From assembly GCA_027082925.1 (NCBI GenBank), contig JALWTD010000014.1, positions 72,393 through 136,392 on the forward strand: a DNA stretch of 64,000 nucleotides, written 5' to 3'. Positions within the stretch are counted from its first letter, which is position 1; each line of letters opens with the position of its first letter. A program made the translations under genes and the position numbers. The notes below the pieces were generated by a model, which saw only the letters and a list, made by a program, of their open reading frames with translations, made no database searches and was not told the origin of the DNA. The stretch is from Flavobacteriaceae bacterium (lineage in GTDB: Bacteria; Bacteroidota; Bacteroidia; Flavobacteriales; Flavobacteriaceae). Positions 54,351 to 63,856 of the stretch are shown in pieces.

Positions 54351-55097
54351 ATGAAACTTTTAGAAAATAAAACTGCAATTATCACCGGTGCCACACGAGG
54401 CATTGGTAAAGGAATTGCATTTACATTTGCAAAACAGGGTGCAAACGTAGCATTTACCTTCAATTCATCTGTAAATGCTGCAAAAGAATTGGAAAAAGAA
54501 TTACAATCTTTTGGGGTTAAAGCAAAAGGATATCAGTCAAATGCTGCCGAATTTGATGCAGCACAAAAACTAGCTTCTGATGTATTAGCCGAATTTGGAA
54601 CAATTGATATTCTTGTTAACAATGCAGGAATTACCAAAGATAATTTACTTATGCGTATTTCAGAAGAAGATTTTGACAAAGTAATTGAAGTAAATTTAAA
54701 ATCTGTTTTCAACTTAACAAAAGCGGTTATTAGACCCATGATGAAACAACGAGCAGGATCTATTATAAATATGAGTTCGGTTGTAGGGTTAAAAGGAAAT
54801 GCTGGTCAGGCTAACTACGCCGCATCAAAAGCTGGTATTATTGGGTTTTCTAAGTCTATTGCCTTAGAGTTAGGTTCAAGAAATATTAGAAGCAATGTAG
54901 TTGCTCCCGGATTTATAGAAACCGAAATGACTGCCAAATTAGATGAAGAAGTGGTTAAAGGATGGAGAAATGCCATTCCTTTAAAACGAGGAGGAACACC
55001 TGAAGATATTGCAAATGCTTGCGTATTTTTAGCTTCAGATATGAGCTCTTATATTACAGGACAAACACTTAGTGTTGATGGAGGAATGCTAACCTAA
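54351..55097 (+). CDS. fabG: 3-oxoacyl-ACP reductase FabG
   Basis: 248 aa from ATG 54351 (a TTG at 54321 lies within the promoter motif). SDR family: cofactor loop TGATRGIGKGIA, LVNNAGITKDNLLMRI, catalytic Ser in MSSVVGLKGNAGQANYAASKAG with the Tyr-Lys pair, then APGFIETEMT and the final SVDGGMLT. It reduces beta-ketoacyl-ACP with NADPH in fatty acid elongation. Followed 10 bases later by the VWA-like gene. Confidence 0.94.
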   Translation: MKLLENKTAIITGATRGIGKGIAFTFAKQGANVAFTFNSSVNAAKELEKELQSFGVKAKGYQSNAAEFDAAQKLASDVLAEFGTIDILVNNAGITKDNLLMRISEEDFDKVIEVNLKSVFNLTKAVIRPMMKQRAGSIINMSSVVGLKGNAGQANYAASKAGIIGFSKSIALELGSRNIRSNVVAPGFIETEMTAKLDEEVVKGWRNAIPLKRGGTPEDIANACVFLASDMSSYITGQTLSVDGGMLT

Positions 55098-55107
55098 TTA
55101 GTTAATC

Positions 55108-57138
55108 TTGGAGACAGCAACATTTGTATTAATAGCCGTTGCAGCAATTATAGCTGCACTTTTAGCTGGATTCCACTATTTATATAAAACAAAAGAGAAA
55201 AATCAAACGTTGTATTGGCTTTTCTCTTTTCGTTTTTTAAGTCTGTTTTTTATATTTATTTTACTTATCAATCCTTCCATAAAAACAACTACAACACAAC
55301 AAATTAAGCCCCTCTTATTGGTTGCGGTAGACAATTCTGCTTCTATTCGGTTTCACAGTTCTGAAAATGAAATTAAAAAAGTTGTCAATCAGCTAAAAAC
55401 AGCGAAATCCCTTCAGCAAAAATTTAATATTTCGTTCTATAGCTTCGGAAAAGACTTAACGGTTTTAGATACCTTATCTTTTTCTGAAAAACAGACAAAC
55501 TTAGCAGCTCCGGTTCAATATTTTTCAGAACAATACCAAAATACAATTGCACCAACAGTACTTATTTCTGACGGAAACCAAACCGTTGGAAATAATATTG
55601 CATACCAACATTATAAAAATCCTGTTTTCTCTTATATTGTAGGAGACACAACCTTATACGAAGATATTTACATACAGCAAATAAACAGTAATAAAACAAC
55701 ATTTAAACACAATAAATTTCCGGTAGAAATTCTTATTAATTACACCGGAAACAAAGCAATATCAAAACAATTAAAGGTTTATCATCACGGAAAAGTAGTA
55801 TTTTCTAAACAAGTCTCTTTTTCAGAAAAAGACAATGCAAAAACAATTTCATTTTTTCTTACGGCAACAGAAACCGGAAAATTATTTTATAAGGCTAAAA
55901 TTGAATCGCTAAAAAATGAGAAAAATACCTTAAATAATCTTGTAAATTTTAGTATTGAATCTATTGAAAACACCTCTAAAATTTTAATTCTAACCGATGT
56001 TGTGCACCCCGATTTAGGGATGCTAAAAAAAGCCATAGAAAGCAGTAAACAACACAGTGTAATTATTAAAAACATTGATAATCTTGAAAAAATAGATTCA
56101 AATTATAAATTAATTATTCTTTATCAGCCTACAAATAGATTTAAGCGTATTTGGGAACAAATAAATGAAAAAAAACAAAACTATTTTGTGATAACAGGAT
56201 TAAGTACCCAATGGAATTTTTTAAATACTATTCAACCTTATTTTTACAAAGAGGCAATCTCTTCTTCTGAAGATTATACGCCTGAATTAAATAAAAATTA
56301 CTTAAATTTTTCTGTAAAAAATATAGATTTTACTACATTTCCTCCTTTAACCGATTACTTTGGAGAAATAACATTTAAAACACCTTACAACACCTTGCTA
56401 TATCAAAAAATCGGAAATATTACAACCAAAAATCCACTTTTAGCCACATTTGAAGAAGGTGATTTTAAAGGAGGTGTTTTATTTGGTGAAAATAGTTGGA
56501 GGTGGAGGATGGCTGACTTCAGTAGTCATAAATCATTTGAAAATTTTGACAACTTTATGGCCAATCTTATTCAATATTTATCGCTATCAAAAAACAACAG
56601 TCAACTAACCGTTTCTAATAACGCCTTTTATTATACAAATGAAACCGTTAGGTTTACAGCTATTTATGTTGACAAAAATCTAAATTTTGACGATAGAGCA
56701 ACACTCTATTTAAACATAAGAAATACAGCCAATTCATTTTCAACAAAAATACCTTTTTCCGTTTCTAACACTAAATACATCGCTGAAATATCTGACCTTG
56801 AAGAGGGTACATACACCTATAGTGTTAGCGTTGAAAACAATAAAAATCAGCGCGTTTCTGGTGTTTTTAAAGTACTTCCGTTTCAAGTAGAACAGCAAAA
56901 TACCGGTGCTAACAAACAATTGCTAACATTCATTTCAGAAAAAACACACGGAAACAGTTATTTTAACAACCAAGTAAACCGGTTAATTAATGATTTAAAT
57001 AGCGATACCAGATTTAAAACGCTTCAAAAAACAATCACTTCAAAAAAACCTTTAATTAGCCTTAAATGGTTATTAATTCTTATTCTCCTTTTGCTTAGTG
57101 CTGAATGGTTCACAAGAAAGTATGTTGGAAAAATTTAG
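55108..57138 (+). CDS. Membrane protein with VWA-like extracytoplasmic domain
   Basis: 676 aa, TTG start at 55108. Two N-terminal helices (ATFVLIAVAAIIAALLAG and LFSFRFLSLFFIFILLIN), a long region with a MIDAS-like VAVDNSASIRF (DxSxS) near residue 75, and a C-terminal helix SLKWLLILILLLLSAEW. This layout is like the BatA/VWA-containing and DUF4159-type proteins of Bacteroidota, but without MoxR or BatA neighbours. The remaining extracytoplasmic half is of mixed beta character. Function unknown. Confidence 0.75.
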   Translation: METATFVLIAVAAIIAALLAGFHYLYKTKEKNQTLYWLFSFRFLSLFFIFILLINPSIKTTTTQQIKPLLLVAVDNSASIRFHSSENEIKKVVNQLKTAKSLQQKFNISFYSFGKDLTVLDTLSFSEKQTNLAAPVQYFSEQYQNTIAPTVLISDGNQTVGNNIAYQHYKNPVFSYIVGDTTLYEDIYIQQINSNKTTFKHNKFPVEILINYTGNKAISKQLKVYHHGKVVFSKQVSFSEKDNAKTISFFLTATETGKLFYKAKIESLKNEKNTLNNLVNFSIESIENTSKILILTDVVHPDLGMLKKAIESSKQHSVIIKNIDNLEKIDSNYKLIILYQPTNRFKRIWEQINEKKQNYFVITGLSTQWNFLNTIQPYFYKEAISSSEDYTPELNKNYLNFSVKNIDFTTFPPLTDYFGEITFKTPYNTLLYQKIGNITTKNPLLATFEEGDFKGGVLFGENSWRWRMADFSSHKSFENFDNFMANLIQYLSLSKNNSQLTVSNNAFYYTNETVRFTAIYVDKNLNFDDRATLYLNIRNTANSFSTKIPFSVSNTKYIAEISDLEEGTYTYSVSVENNKNQRVSGVFKVLPFQVEQQNTGANKQLLTFISEKTHGNSYFNNQVNRLINDLNSDTRFKTLQKTITSKKPLISLKWLLILILLLLSAEWFTRKYVGKI

Positions 57139-57236
57139 GCTTTTGGCACCTAAAACAAGAACTCTAAATCATAAAATAACAGCTATAAAGAAAGGCGATT
57201 TCACCTCAAAATAGGGTTTAATGAATTCTAATTTCG

Positions 57237-57244
57237 TATTTTTG
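57237..57244 (+). promoter_or_regulatory. Candidate -7 promoter element of the prohibitin-family gene
   Basis: TATTTTTG (TAnnTTTG), 26 bases before the ATG at 57271. Confidence 0.5.
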
Positions 57245-57270
57245 AGAAAACAACTTTAAAATTTAAAAAA

Positions 57271-58101
57271 ATGAGTAATAACGGACAATTACAATTACCA
57301 AAATCAATAATGCCTTTACTAATTTTGGGTATTGTTGGAATTATATTTTTATCTAAATCTACGGTTAACATAGATGCGGGTGAAGCAGGTGTGCTTTGGA
57401 AACGATTTAGTGGAGGTGTTGTTACCGACCAACCTCCTTTAGGGGAAGGATTTCATTTTGTTGCTCCTTGGAACGATGTTGTTATATATGAGGTAAGACA
57501 ACAAGAGCTCTTTGAAAAAATGAAGGTACTTTCTTCTAACGGATTAGATATTTTACTAGAAACAACTGCTTGGTATTTACCAAAGTATAGTGATTTAGGA
57601 AAATTACATCAACAAAAAGGAGAAAATTATCTAGAAACAGTTATTAAACCAGCCTTGAGATCTGCTGCCAGAAGTGTTGTGGGACGTTACACTCCAGAGC
57701 AACTATACTCTAGTAAAAGAGATGTTATTCAAAATGAAATTTTTGATGAAACAAAAAAGATTTTAGACGATCAGTTTATTCAACTTAATAAAGTGTTAGT
57801 TAGAGACGTTACGCTACCTCCTACAATTAAAGATGCTATTGAGCGTAAGCTAAAACAAGAACAAGAGTCTTTAGAATACAAGTTTAGAATTGAAAAGGCT
57901 CAAAAAGAAGCTCAAAGGCAAATTATCGAGGCGCAGGGTAAAGCCGATGCCAACAGAATATTAAGTGCTTCTTTAACCGATAAAATACTTAGAGATAAAG
58001 GTATTGAAGCTACACTTCGCCTTTCTAATTCACCAAATAGTAAAGTGATTGTTATTGGTAGTGGAAAAACAGGAATGCCTATTATCTTAGGAAATCAATA
58101 A
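57271..58101 (+). CDS. Prohibitin/SPFH-family membrane protein
   Basis: 276 aa. A single N-terminal helix (IMPLLILGIVGIIFLSK) is followed by the SPFH domain: NIDAGEAGVLWKRFSGGV, LGEGFHFVAPWNDVVIYEVR, then the LRSAARSVVGRYTPEQLYS segment and a coiled coil rich in Gln/Glu/Lys (about 185-235). Such proteins form membrane scaffolds and regulate membrane proteases; a specific partner is not evident. Flanked by a promoter and a strong bidirectional terminator. Confidence 0.9.
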   Translation: MSNNGQLQLPKSIMPLLILGIVGIIFLSKSTVNIDAGEAGVLWKRFSGGVVTDQPPLGEGFHFVAPWNDVVIYEVRQQELFEKMKVLSSNGLDILLETTAWYLPKYSDLGKLHQQKGENYLETVIKPALRSAARSVVGRYTPEQLYSSKRDVIQNEIFDETKKILDDQFIQLNKVLVRDVTLPPTIKDAIERKLKQEQESLEYKFRIEKAQKEAQRQIIEAQGKADANRILSASLTDKILRDKGIEATLRLSNSPNSKVIVIGSGKTGMPIILGNQ

Positions 58102-58114
58102 TTACAAATTACAA

Positions 58115-58147
58115 TAAAAAAAGGCAACCAAATGGTTGCCTTTTTTT
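58115..58147. terminator. Bidirectional terminator between convergent genes
   Basis: AAAAAAGGCAACCA, loop AA, TGGTTGCCTTTTTT (58117-58146): a long stem with A and T runs on either side, serving the prohibitin gene and the convergent gene. Confidence 0.9.
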
Positions 58148-58976
58148 ATTGTTTTTTATCTTCTGGTTTTACAGTACTTCCTTTTTTAATTGCTTTGTAG
58201 TTTTCGTAACATAACAATACCGCTTCAATAAGCTGTAAATCACTTGCAGTTTTAATAAAATAATCAGAATAGTTACACTCGTTTAGCAAATCGTTTAATT
58301 CTTGAGCATCCATATCTAAATACTCCATCATAAGTTCCCTATTAAATTTTGCTTCAAGCATTTCTCGCAACTTATCATCATTTCTCAATTTTTTAAGCTT
58401 CTTAAGTTGCTTCGGCTTAGAACCAAATAAATTATACATAAAATCAATAGGTCTAAACAACGCATCTAAAGGCGATGAATACGCTTTTTTACGCGGTCTA
58501 CCTATTTCATAGGTTTGAGGTAAACCGTTAATGTGAATTCGTGCATACTTATCTTTTGGAACATTTTTGGTGTCAATTTCTAAAACACCAATTAGTTTAT
58601 GAGATTTCACAACAACTTCTGCCATTTTTTCTACTTTTTCATGAAGCTCTATTACAAGCTCATTTCCTTTAAGTAAATCATGAGTTATCTTTAATTTAAT
58701 AGACTGAAATCCTAGATAAGATATATAAATGGTATCGTTAGCTGTAGTAGGCATTTCAAACATTCCTGAATCGTCACTAATTGTTCCTATTACCGTGTTC
58801 AAATTAAATAAATGTGCACCCACTAAAGGTTTTTTATCTGCAAAATTTACAATTTGACCTTTTAAAGTTACAACCGGAGATTCTTCTTTCTTAGTAGTGT
58901 CCTCATTTTGCTGAGAAAAGGTATTCGCAGAAATAAAAAATAAGGCTATATATATTAATTGTTTACGCATATGCAA
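58146..58976 (-). CDS. CarboxypepD_reg-like domain protein, secreted
   Basis: 276 aa. A signal peptide (KQLIYIALFFISANTFSQQ) precedes a carboxypeptidase-regulatory-like beta sandwich (about 33-110: LKGQIVNFADKKPLVGAHLF, FMLNT-like segments, IYISYLGFQSIKLKI). The rest is helical and charged, with LKKLKKLRNDDKLREMLEA, and no barrel, so it is not a TonB receptor. Common in flavobacteria as a stand-alone protein of unknown role, probably periplasmic. Confidence 0.82.
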   Translation of the reverse strand: MHMRKQLIYIALFFISANTFSQQNEDTTKKEESPVVTLKGQIVNFADKKPLVGAHLFNLNTVIGTISDDSGMFEMPTTANDTIYISYLGFQSIKLKITHDLLKGNELVIELHEKVEKMAEVVVKSHKLIGVLEIDTKNVPKDKYARIHINGLPQTYEIGRPRKKAYSSPLDALFRPIDFMYNLFGSKPKQLKKLKKLRNDDKLREMLEAKFNRELMMEYLDMDAQELNDLLNECNYSDYFIKTASDLQLIEAVLLCYENYKAIKKGSTVKPEDKKQ

Positions 58977-59135
58977 TTATACTAAATTAATATGTAAAAA
59001 ATTAGTTAAAACAATTACAAAATTCGAAATCAAAAAGGAGCAAAAACACAAAAACATAAATTTATATATCCCTTAGTATCAATTTTTTAACTAAATTGAT
59101 AACATAAAACTACTAACTTCTAAAAAAATCAAACC

Positions 59136-60047
59136 ATGAGTTACACAATTAAAATTGCAGCAGCTCAACTATCACCTGTATTTTTGAACAAAGAAAAGAC
59201 AGTTGAAAAAGCATGTAAAGCCATACACGATGCTGGAAAAAACGGAGCAAAATTAATTGTCTTTCCTGAAGCCTTTATTTCCGGCTATCCTGACTGGATA
59301 TGGTTAATTCCCAATAGCAAAGGAAGCGAATTAAATGAGTTATACATCAAATTGGTTAAAAATGCCGTTGCAATTCCCGATGAGTCTACAGCTAAACTTT
59401 GTAAAGCTGCAAAACAAGCAAAAATTAATGTTACTATAGGAATGCACGAACTAAATACCGAAACCAGCAACTCTAGCCTTTACAATAGCATTTTATTTAT
59501 TAACGACAGTGGTGATGTTATAGGAAAACACAGAAAATTAATTCCAACAGGAGGAGAACGCCTTATTTGGGCTCAAGGAAAAGGAGATACACTTAAATGC
59601 TACAAAACATCTGCTGGTAGTATAGCCGGACTCATTTGCTGGGAAAATTTTATGCCTTTAGCTAGAAATGCTATCTATGAAGGTGGTGCTCAAATTTTAA
59701 TAGCACCTACTTGGGACAAAAGTGCCAATTGGATAAACAGTATGCAACACATTGCTCGAGAAGGAGGACTATTTGTTATTAGTACGTGTATGTGCCTTAA
59801 AATGGATGATATTCCTGATACGTATGAATTTAAAAAACGATATCCGACCGATAGGGAATATATTAATACCGGAAATAGTTGCATTATTAGTCCAACAGGT
59901 AAAATTATTTCAGGGCCTGCTGAAGCTACTGAAGAAATTTTGTATGCAAGTATCAACTTAGACGATATAATTGCAGCTAAAAGAATGTTTGATGTGGTTG
60001 GCCATTACGCTAGACCTGACGTATTTAAATTTGAACATTTACTGTAG
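59136..60047 (+). CDS. Nitrilase (carbon-nitrogen hydrolase, branch 1)
   Basis: 303 aa. The catalytic triad is visible: Glu45 in VFPEAFISGYPDW, Lys134 in KHRKLIPTGGERLIW and Cys168 in GLICWENFMPL; the CWEN and GERLIW contexts are those of true nitrilases rather than amidases. It should convert nitriles to carboxylates and ammonia, though cyanide-hydratase or arylacetonitrilase activity cannot be excluded. The gap to the previous gene (58977-59135) is AT-rich and shows no feature. It is monocistronic or weakly coupled to the downstream molybdoenzyme. Confidence 0.9.
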   Translation: MSYTIKIAAAQLSPVFLNKEKTVEKACKAIHDAGKNGAKLIVFPEAFISGYPDWIWLIPNSKGSELNELYIKLVKNAVAIPDESTAKLCKAAKQAKINVTIGMHELNTETSNSSLYNSILFINDSGDVIGKHRKLIPTGGERLIWAQGKGDTLKCYKTSAGSIAGLICWENFMPLARNAIYEGGAQILIAPTWDKSANWINSMQHIAREGGLFVISTCMCLKMDDIPDTYEFKKRYPTDREYINTGNSCIISPTGKIISGPAEATEEILYASINLDDIIAAKRMFDVVGHYARPDVFKFEHLL

Positions 60048-60195
60048 TAATTATATGTTAAAGTATTTATTGTTAGCTACTTACACTTACATGTACTACA
60101 GTTTACAATTCTATTCCATTTAAAAAAAATCATCCTATTTTAAGTGATTTACATTTCTTTTTTTTGGGCACTTTTTAGTATATTGCGAGCCTATT

Positions 60196-61596
60196 ATGAT
60201 TCAATTTATATTAAACAATACCACCGTAAGTACACCTGAAAATTCAGGAATGACTTTACTTGATTTTATACGAGAAAATAAGCAATTAAAAGGCACTAAA
60301 ATTGGTTGTAGAGAAGGAGATTGTGGCGCATGTACCGTTTTAGTGGGCACTTTAGAAAATAACCAAGTTACTTACAAAAGTATCACTTCGTGTATTTATC
60401 CTTTAGGAAATGCAAACGGAAAGCACATTGTAACCATTGAAGGTATTAACTTAACTGAGCAACTTACTACTGTTCAACATTCTTTTTTAGAAAATTACGC
60501 TACTCAGTGTGGATTTTGTACCCCTGGTTTTATAGTATCTTTAACCGGTTATGCATTGCAACAAAACGAGCAATCAACTCATAATTGCAACGATGCTGTT
60601 AGTGGTAATATATGTAGATGTACAGGATATAAATCTATTGAAAAAGCCGCAAAAAATATTGAACACATTTTAGCAAACAAAGATGCTAATAATCAAATTT
60701 CTTGGCTTATTAAAGAAGGGTTTATTCCTGATTATTTTTCAGAAATACCTAAAAAACTACTTAAAATTAAAAACCCTATTTCTTCGGAAGAAGGTACTGT
60801 TGTTGCAAACGGAACCGATTTATATGTACGCTTTGCAGATAAACTCACCGATGAGAAAGTACATTTAATTGCCGATAAATATAAAGGTATTGAAATAACA
60901 AAAAACCAATGCACTATTGGAGCTAGCACTACGGTAACAGAGCTGCTTCAACATAAATATCTTCAAAAATTATTTCCTAATTTAAAATCATTTTTAAAAC
61001 TTGTCTCTTCAGAGCAAATAAGAAATATGGGGACACTGGGAGGTAACTTTGTAAACGCCTCTCCAATTGGCGATATGTCTATCTTCTTTTTAGCACTAGA
61101 TAGCACATTAACAATTGTACATAGAGATGGTAGCTTACGTAAAATCCCTTTTAAATCTTTTCATAAAGACTATAAACAGTACGATTTAAAAGAAGGAGAG
61201 CTACTAAAATCAATATCTTTCAATATTTTCGAAGATAACACTCGTTTTAACTTTGAAAAAGTAAGTAAAAGAACTCATTTAGATATTGCTAGTGTAAATG
61301 CGGCATGCCAAATTACCATTAGCAACAACAAGGTTACGGCAATTCACCTAGCAATGGGAGGTGTTGCTGCTATACCTAAATACCTATCTAAAACCGCTGC
61401 ATTTTTAAATGGAAAAACTATTTCTGAAGAAATTATTTTTGAAGCACAAAAAATACTTCAAGAAGAAATATCACCTATTAGTGACGTTAGAGGAACTTCA
61501 GCATACAAAAGGTTACTTGCCAGACAGCTCTTTTACGCACATTTCCTAAAATTATTCCCTGAAAATATTGAACTCAAAAAATTAATAACCCTATGA
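60196..61596 (+). CDS. xdhA: Xanthine dehydrogenase small subunit (2Fe-2S and FAD)
   Basis: 466 aa. The first 2Fe-2S cluster has Cys38, Cys43, Cys46 and Cys66 (IGCREGDCGACTVLVG), the second Cys105, Cys108, Cys140 and Cys142 (CGFCTPGF, CRCTGY). The FAD domain follows from about 175 to 460 (GTVVANGTDLYVRF, IRNMGTLGGNFVNASPIGD). Electrons pass from molybdenum through the clusters to FAD and on to NAD. Fusion of iron-sulfur and FAD domains is the XdhA type. It overlaps the large subunit by 4 bases. Confidence 0.92.
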   Translation: MIQFILNNTTVSTPENSGMTLLDFIRENKQLKGTKIGCREGDCGACTVLVGTLENNQVTYKSITSCIYPLGNANGKHIVTIEGINLTEQLTTVQHSFLENYATQCGFCTPGFIVSLTGYALQQNEQSTHNCNDAVSGNICRCTGYKSIEKAAKNIEHILANKDANNQISWLIKEGFIPDYFSEIPKKLLKIKNPISSEEGTVVANGTDLYVRFADKLTDEKVHLIADKYKGIEITKNQCTIGASTTVTELLQHKYLQKLFPNLKSFLKLVSSEQIRNMGTLGGNFVNASPIGDMSIFFLALDSTLTIVHRDGSLRKIPFKSFHKDYKQYDLKEGELLKSISFNIFEDNTRFNFEKVSKRTHLDIASVNAACQITISNNKVTAIHLAMGGVAAIPKYLSKTAAFLNGKTISEEIIFEAQKILQEEISPISDVRGTSAYKRLLARQLFYAHFLKLFPENIELKKLITL

Positions 61597-63842
61597 AAAA
61601 TATAGATTCTTATAGCCATGTTAGAGGGGAGTCTCTTTTTGTTGATGATTTAATTACTAGACAAGACACCCTTTACGGGTTGGTTTTTGATGCTCCCGTT
61701 GCACACGGAATTATCAAACAGATTGATTATTCTGAAGCCGAAAGCATAGAAGGCGTTATTAAAATATTCACTTACAAAGATATTTTAGGAGAAAATCAAA
61801 TTGGAGGAATTATACCCGATGAGCTACTTTGGACCAAAAATGAAATTCATTTTTGGGGACAACCAATAGCTTTTATTGTAGCTACTTCTGAAGCAATCGC
61901 AAAAAAAGCAAGAAAACTAATACGCATTGAAATAGAAAAACTACCGGCAATAACTACCGCAAAAGAAGCAAAAGCTAAAAATAGCTTTATAAATGCTCCT
62001 AGAAGCTTTCATTTAGGAGATACCGATAACGCCTTTGCTCATTGTGATTTTATAATAGAAGGCGAAACTTTTTCCAACGGACAAGAACATTTGTACCTAG
62101 AAACGCAAGGATGTTATGCCGTACCTATGGAAAACGGAAATATCAAAATTACTTCTTCTACACAAGGACCTACATCTGTTCAAAAAATTACAGCAAGGGT
62201 ATTGGGTGTACCTATGCACAAGATAGAAGTTGATGTTATTAGGCTTGGTGGCGGATTTGGAGGAAAAGAAGATCAAGCAACTCCCTGGGCTGTAATGGCC
62301 GCCGTTGCTGTACAACATTTAAAAAAACCGGTCAAATTTGTTTTAAACAGGCATGATGATTTAAGAATGACCGGCAAGCGTCACCCTTACGAATCTACTT
62401 TTAAAATAGGATTGACAAAAGATTTAAAAATAACTGCTTTTGAAGCTGAATTTTTACAAAACTCTGGTGCTGCCGCAGATTTATCTCCGGCCATAGCTGA
62501 AAGAACTCTTTTTCATGCAACCAATAGTTACTATATACCAAATGTAAAAACAACGGTATTAAGTTGTAAAACAAATCTGCCTCCAAATACTGCTTTTAGA
62601 GGTTTTGGCGGTCCGCAAGGGATGTTTGTTATAGAATCAGCCATCGCAAAGGCGGCACATATTATTGGAGTAGAGAAGGAGCGCATACAAGAAGCAAACC
62701 TATTGGATGAGAATGACACTTTTTCGTACGGACAAATAGCAACACAGGTTGAGGCTAAAAATACTTGGCGTACAGCAGCATTAAATTTTAAACTCGAAAA
62801 AATAGAACATGAAGTAAGAGATTTTAACGCACAAAACACGCAGTTTAAAAAAGGAGTTTCAATAATGCCTATCACATTTGGAATTTCTTTTACAAATACT
62901 CCAATGAACAACGCAAGAGCACTTGTACATATTTACCAAGACGGAAGTGTAGGTGTTAGCACCGGCGCTGTTGAAATGGGACAAAGTGTAAATACTAAAA
63001 TGCTACAGGTTGCTTATAAAACACTTGGTATACATCCTTCAAAAGTAAAGCTAGAAACTACCAATACAACAAGAGTTGCTAACACATCGCCAACGGCTGC
63101 AAGTTCTACAGCTGATTTAAATGGAAAAGCTGTTTTAAAAGCATGTGAAACCCTTATTTCTAGACTGTCTGAAGTGGCTGCAAATATGCTTAACACAAAA
63201 GCTGGTGAAGTAAACTTTAAAAATGATGCGGTTTTTGTAAACAATAAAAAATCACCTATAACCTGGGAAGATGTTATTGCTCAAGCAATGCTAGACAGAG
63301 TTGCTTTAACCGAAAACGCACACTATACCACACCGGTAATCCATTTTGATAAAACCAAAGAAAAAGGGCACCCGTTTGCGTATCACGTGTACGGAACGGC
63401 AATAACCACTACTACCGTGAATTGTTTAACCGGAACTTACGAAATCGATAGCGTTAAAATAATACACGACTTTGGGAAAAGTATGAATCTAGGAATTGAC
63501 ATTGGACAAGTTGAAGGAGCCTTAATTCAAGGTATTGGCTGGATGACAATGGAAGAGATTTCCTATAATAAAGAAGGAAAACTACTATCCAACGCACTAT
63601 CTACATACAAAGTCCCTGATATTTTTTCGGTGCCTAAAACGGTAGAAATAGCTCCTTTAGAAACAAAAGGAAACGACATGGCTATTCTAAAATCTAAAGC
63701 TGTAGGAGAGCCTCCTTTAATGTATGGAATAGGTGCTTACTTTGCCATTCAAAATGCCGTAAAAGCATTTAATCCAAATTACGAACCAAAATTCCATGCA
63801 CCATTTACTCCTGAAAAAGTTTTAATGGGACTTTATGAATAA
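61593..63842 (+). CDS. xdhB: Xanthine dehydrogenase molybdopterin-binding subunit
   Basis: 749 aa. The molybdopterin-binding stretches RLGGGFGGKEDQA and AFRGFGGPQGM are present, as are VEMGQSVNTKMLQV and, near the C-terminus, KSKAVGEPPLMYGIGAYFAI with the active-site Glu. It oxidises purines or related aromatic heterocycles. The substrate-side residues were not compared, so xanthine is the best guess only. XdhC, the sulfuration partner, is not in the window. Adjacent to a GNAT gene. Confidence 0.92.
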   Translation: MKNIDSYSHVRGESLFVDDLITRQDTLYGLVFDAPVAHGIIKQIDYSEAESIEGVIKIFTYKDILGENQIGGIIPDELLWTKNEIHFWGQPIAFIVATSEAIAKKARKLIRIEIEKLPAITTAKEAKAKNSFINAPRSFHLGDTDNAFAHCDFIIEGETFSNGQEHLYLETQGCYAVPMENGNIKITSSTQGPTSVQKITARVLGVPMHKIEVDVIRLGGGFGGKEDQATPWAVMAAVAVQHLKKPVKFVLNRHDDLRMTGKRHPYESTFKIGLTKDLKITAFEAEFLQNSGAAADLSPAIAERTLFHATNSYYIPNVKTTVLSCKTNLPPNTAFRGFGGPQGMFVIESAIAKAAHIIGVEKERIQEANLLDENDTFSYGQIATQVEAKNTWRTAALNFKLEKIEHEVRDFNAQNTQFKKGVSIMPITFGISFTNTPMNNARALVHIYQDGSVGVSTGAVEMGQSVNTKMLQVAYKTLGIHPSKVKLETTNTTRVANTSPTAASSTADLNGKAVLKACETLISRLSEVAANMLNTKAGEVNFKNDAVFVNNKKSPITWEDVIAQAMLDRVALTENAHYTTPVIHFDKTKEKGHPFAYHVYGTAITTTTVNCLTGTYEIDSVKIIHDFGKSMNLGIDIGQVEGALIQGIGWMTMEEISYNKEGKLLSNALSTYKVPDIFSVPKTVEIAPLETKGNDMAILKSKAVGEPPLMYGIGAYFAIQNAVKAFNPNYEPKFHAPFTPEKVLMGLYE

Positions 63843-63856
63843 ATAACATTTGTAAA

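Noticed and set aside
62531-62911. 126-codon minus-strand ORF inside xdhB
   Set aside because: Antisense shadow of the molybdopterin subunit; the coding strand has conserved motifs throughout.
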